This document shows, in pieces, positions 7,201 through 8,649 of a DNA stretch of 8,649 bases (the stretch's first letter is position 1; each line of letters starts with the position of its first letter). A program made the position numbers and the translations under genes. Origin of the DNA: JBDSTZ01 sp039927975 (lineage in GTDB: Bacteria; Pseudomonadota; Gammaproteobacteria; Burkholderiales; Burkholderiaceae_D). The stretch spans positions 1-8,649 of the forward strand of contig JBDSTZ010000352.1 in the NCBI GenBank assembly GCA_039927975.1, in the 5' to 3' direction. Under the pieces are notes generated by a model. It was not told the DNA's origin and searched no databases. It worked only from the letters and a program-made list of their open reading frames with translations.

Positions 7201-8199
7201 CTGGCGCCGCGCGGCGGTGGTGTCCTCGCCGCCCTGGTAGGCGCGCAGGGTGGCCGAGACCATCTGGCGCATCTTGTCCTTGAGCGAGCTGGTGCGCCCG
7301 TCCGGCGAGTGGCGGTATTTCTCGATCTGGGTGGCCAGCGTGCTGCCGCCGGCCGAGCGCTTGTCGCCGCCGGTGACGGCGTGCAGCGACTTGTCGAACA
7401 CGGCCTTGCTGAAACGGTCCCATTCGACCGCCGGGTTGCGCTTCGGATAGGTCGGGTCGAGCAGTTCGCGGTTCTCGATGAACAGCAGGCTGTTGACCAG
7501 CAGGGCCGGGGCGTCGTCGAACTTGGCGTAGAAACGCTCCGGGAAGCGCGAGGTGAACAGCGGCTTCTGTTGCGAGTCGAGGATTTCGAGGCCGACCTTG
7601 GTCTTTTCGCGGTAGGTGGCGAACAGGCCCATGTCGGCCAGTTCGACCATCTTCGGCGACAGGCGCGCCTGCGCGCTGATTTCGTAGTCGCGCGCCTTGA
7701 GCTTGGTGAGGTAGTCGGGCAGGTTGGCGTAGCCGAGCCGCTCGTCGTACGGGCTCTCGGACGGGAAGCGGATCGATTTGCTCGGCCCGGGCTCGACCTT
7801 GTAGCTGATCTTGCTGGCCATGTTCGAGAAGAACTGGGCCTGGAAGGCCGAGGTGCGCGACTCGTGGTACAGCCAGCCGCCGCCGATGGCCAGCAGCATC
7901 AGCAACAGCAGCAACAGGGCCGGCTTGAGGCGGCCGCGCTTTTTCGGCGGCTGCTCGTCCGGGGCCGGCTCGGCCTGGGGCGCGTCGACGCTGTCGGGGG
8001 CGGGTTCGGGCACCAGCGCCAGGTGCGGCGCGGCGACGCTCACTTCGGGCGCGGCTTCCTCGCCGCCGAGCGTGGGTTCGACGCGCGCGTGCGGGGGCTG
8101 ATCGGGCGCGGCGGCGTCGGGCTGCGCGCCCTCGCCACGCAATTTGCGTACTGCTTCAACCACGCTGTGGGGCCGCCGAACGCGACGATTACTTTCCAT
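4243..8199 (-). CDS. class A penicillin-binding protein (bifunctional transglycosylase-transpeptidase) with Lys/Ala/Pro tail
   Basis: This 1318-residue protein would polymerise lipid II glycan chains and cross-link peptides in the periplasm. A cytoplasmic Pro/Ala-rich N-terminus (1-90) precedes KKRGR and one membrane helix (about 93-111). The glycosyltransferase (GT51) region spans about 215-400, with FIENREL (240-246, catalytic-type E242), GGSTLATQ (284-291) and a YLN motif at 338-340. The transpeptidase has STAK (573-576), STN (682-684) and KTGT (1003-1006). Residues about 1090-1318 are a low-complexity Ala/Lys/Pro tail. It is longer than typical class A PBPs (about 750-900 residues) because of the tail and a long stretch between STN and KTGT. 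GT51 motifs deviate from consensus: E-N replaces E-D, and I336 sits where the glutamate of K-E-E-I-L-E is usual. An in-frame TGA at 8208-8206 lies 6 bases before the ATG, so no earlier start exists; the ribosome site is weak. The gene follows the CinA-like gene in the same direction after a 281-base gap and converges on the channel gene. Confidence 0.9.
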   Translation of the reverse strand: MESNRRVRRPHSVVEAVRKLRGEGAQPDAAAPDQPPHARVEPTLGGEEAAPEVSVAAPHLALVPEPAPDSVDAPQAEPAPDEQPPKKRGRLKPALLLLLLMLLAIGGGWLYHESRTSAFQAQFFSNMASKISYKVEPGPSKSIRFPSESPYDERLGYANLPDYLTKLKARDYEISAQARLSPKMVELADMGLFATYREKTKVGLEILDSQQKPLFTSRFPERFYAKFDDAPALLVNSLLFIENRELLDPTYPKRNPAVEWDRFSKAVFDKSLHAVTGGDKRSAGGSTLATQIEKYRHSPDGRTSSLKDKMRQMVSATLRAYQGGEDTTAARRQIVIDYLNTVPLSAKLGYGEVNGIGDGMFVWYGRDFADVNASLKGKLDNERAVLAYKEALSLMIAQRRPAHYLGAGQQDLEDLTNVHLRVLAQAGVIPPALRDAALKLKLKPSQSSGVAPQPANAFVTRKASNAVRTHLAGLLGDSRLYNVDRLDLSVVSTLNSNAQQAVTAKLRELRDAESAAAAGLTGKGMLGNGDPANVVYSFTLLERGVDANYLRVQTDNYDQPLDINDGAKLDLGSTAKLRTLVTYMDIVDQLHKRFGAMDKAEMHKQVIDPKDRMSAWAVEYFDSLGPNGDRGLPAMLDAALERKYSGNPGEGFFTGGGLHTFGNFSKLDDSRILTVRQALRNSTNLVFVRLMRDVVRYYMFQLPGSSAALLADSDDPRRAEYLSRFADREGREFLGKFYNKYKGKTPAEAEKVLLASFRPTPTRLANVHRTVMPEATLAQFSASINENLASANEVPEDRLARMYEQYSPANMSLADRGYLSSIHPLELWVVGYLRKHQGASWSEVAGASVKERQDVYAWLFNTHRKHAQDKRIAGLIEVEAFLKIHAQWKKMGYPFDSLVPSYATTLGASADRPAALAEMMGIIVNGGLRKPVQRIDSLHFAKDTPYETLVKHTRPKDFEQVISPDVAHAVSEAIRGVVSDGTAKRVKAAFVAADGSVIAVGGKTGTGDQRFDVYGAGGRIIESRYVNRSATFVFNIGERFFGSMTAYVHGPQSAKYDFTSALPVQLLVALAPTLMPMIEPYAKDAVKATGVTVAKPATVSAAEGESKEAAMTSSETVTTLPSADADAAPAPGKTAKEPEAAVKPAKESEAAAKPAAKALAIPAAAVLAVPAAGTLAKKVVDKLAGPKAVDTPSKPNAVVKPAAPKAVDKQSAPKAVDKPAAHKAAIKSEGKAAPKPAKAPAAKTAAKSDKPASAKTATAKSDKTAPKAAGKQAAPNASTKRAAPARTATGSDAPAIKIPPAVPPKAAPELHPRAAETD
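4546..4593 (-). repeat. tandem 21-base repeat coding for PKAVDK units in the PBP tail
   Basis: The segments 4546-4566 and 4573-4593 are 21 bases long, differ at one base (4555 G against 4582 T) and start 27 bases apart. They encode the APKAVDK units at residues 1203-1209 and 1212-1218 of the PBP. A more diverged copy encodes PKAVD at 1186-1190. Slippage-prone repeats of this kind fit a tail that expands and contracts. Confidence 0.7.
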
Positions 8200-8406
8200 G
8201 ATGGCTCAACCGGTCTGAATCAAATCGGACCTGCATCCCCGGCGCAACCATCGCCATCAGTGCATCTGGTCGTTTCGAGCGAATCAGGTCGCTTTGTTGC
8301 ACGGATAACTACCGAAATTCGTCTGCAAAAATCGGCTACCGCATAGTCACCATTCCACCACATCAACCCATGGGAGACGAAGTACTGTTCAAGAAAAATT
8401 GATGCC

Positions 8407-8435
8407 GCCGATTTTTTTCGCAAAAAAACAACGGC
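8407..8435. terminator. A/T hairpin with short GC base, possible terminator
   Basis: Seven T (8412-8418), CGC, then seven A (8422-8428) form a perfect A/T hairpin. It is flanked by GCCG (8407-8410) and CGGC (8432-8435), which can pair with a small bulge. On the minus strand it lies 46 bases past the CinA-like stop codon and presents a T7 run, so it may help end that transcript. The stem is mostly A:T, so it is weaker than a canonical terminator. Confidence 0.3.
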
Positions 8436-8456
8436 TGCGTCTACTGCGGGCCAGCA

Positions 8457-8475
8457 AGCTGTCGAAACAACAGCT
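8457..8475 (-). other. small hairpin just downstream of the CinA-like gene
   Basis: On the minus strand, AGCTGTT and GACAGCT form a 7-pair stem (one G-T pair) with a 5-base loop, starting 5 bases past the TGA. No T run follows directly, so alone it is not an intrinsic terminator. It could stabilise the transcript's 3' end or act together with the T7 run at 8428-8422. Confidence 0.3.
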
Positions 8476-8480
8476 GACGC

Positions 8481-8649
8481 TCATGCAAGGTCGCCGTACT
8501 CTACCTGCATACGATCGAGTTCGGCGCGCAGTTTGGCGAACGCGGCGTCGGTCGGTTCGGGCGCGCCCTTGACGCCGAGTTCGATGTGGCGGCGGGTGGT
8601 GGCGTCGCCCACGCTCGGCAGGGAAAATACTTTCACCCCGGGGTACTCG
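8481..8649 (-). CDS. CinA-like (competence/damage-inducible protein A, MoCF domain) C-terminus, runs off right edge
   Basis: The minus strand reads open from the window edge for 55 codons to a TGA at 8483-8481. It contains YPGVKVFSLPSVGD followed by RRHIELGVKG and a charged C-terminal helix ending YGDLA. This YPGxKVFSLPS ... RHIELGVKG arrangement is what I recall from the C-terminal end of short (about 260-residue) proteobacterial proteins annotated competence/damage-inducible protein A, which hold only a molybdopterin-binding (MoCF/MoaB-like) fold. The actual substrate of these proteins is poorly defined. The N-terminal three-quarters, including the nucleotide-binding motifs, is outside the window. 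Codon use matches the neighbouring PBP, so it looks like a resident gene. Confidence 0.75.
   Translation of the reverse strand, partial: EYPGVKVFSLPSVGDATTRRHIELGVKGAPEPTDAAFAKLRAELDRMQVEYGDLA

Larger units (their letters stand above)
8200..8480. other. intergenic region between the CinA-like and PBP genes
   Basis: This 281-base gap is less GC-rich than its neighbours and must contain the 3' end of the CinA-like transcript and probably the PBP promoter, both on the minus strand. I see two hairpins near its right side (listed separately) but no convincing -35/-10 pair. A minus-strand reading frame at 8423-8220 (67 codons) has no recognisable features and is treated as chance. Confidence 0.5.

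Noticed and set aside
4216..8346. A 1376-codon open frame on the plus strand across the whole PBP gene
   Set aside because: It is exactly antisense to a gene with clear PBP motifs, its translation is Arg/Gly/His/Val-rich low complexity with no domain, and long antisense frames are expected from high-GC third-position bias.
8220..8423. A 67-codon minus-strand frame in the CinA-PBP gap
   Set aside because: No ribosome site, no recognisable motif, and it covers a region expected to be regulatory.
1..8649. CRISPR array, tRNA or rRNA genes, and att-like direct repeats flanking the AT-rich stretch
   Set aside because: Reading both strands, I found no regularly spaced repeats, cloverleaf-type sequence or matching end repeats.

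Overview
The window looks like a chromosomal segment of a high-GC betaproteobacterium. Oxalobacteraceae (Massilia, Duganella or Janthinobacterium relatives) is my guess, from protein-family resemblance and codon use only. An AT-richer, probably acquired stretch interrupts it. One hand-counted 60-base line inside the first large gene (1501-1560) is about 42 % G+C, and one inside the last large gene (5161-5220) is about 75 %.

Layout, left to right. (1) Positions 1-77, minus strand: the first 25 codons of an IS30-family transposase that runs off the left edge, followed by a probable IS terminal region to about 125. (2) Positions 126-233: an A-tract-rich leader. (3) Positions 234-3308, plus strand: a roughly 1024-residue protein with an intact N-terminal calcineurin-like metallophosphoesterase (MPE), a central STAND/NACHT-like P-loop NTPase and an uncharacterised helical C-terminus. 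This effector-switch-sensor layout is that of bacterial NLR-like (Avs/STAND) antiphage proteins, and it is the most interesting item here. (4) Positions 3435-4157, plus strand: a small six-helix potassium-channel-like membrane protein, with a plausible promoter of its own, that marks the return to host-like composition. (5) Positions 4181-4212: a strong bidirectional terminator between convergent genes. (6) Positions 4243-8199, minus strand: a large class A penicillin-binding protein (PBP; peptidoglycan transglycosylase-transpeptidase) with divergent motifs, a long insertion and a polycationic Ala/Lys/Pro tail. (7) Positions 8200-8480: an intergenic region with terminator-like hairpins. (8) Positions 8481-8649, minus strand: the C-terminal 55 codons of a CinA-like (MoCF-domain) protein running off the right edge.

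Working together: the CinA-like, PBP and channel genes look like ordinary resident genes. The MPE-STAND gene is a stand-alone, probably mobile, candidate immunity gene inserted next to them and bordered on the left by an IS element. No partner gene for it is visible in this window, although the side beyond the IS cannot be seen.
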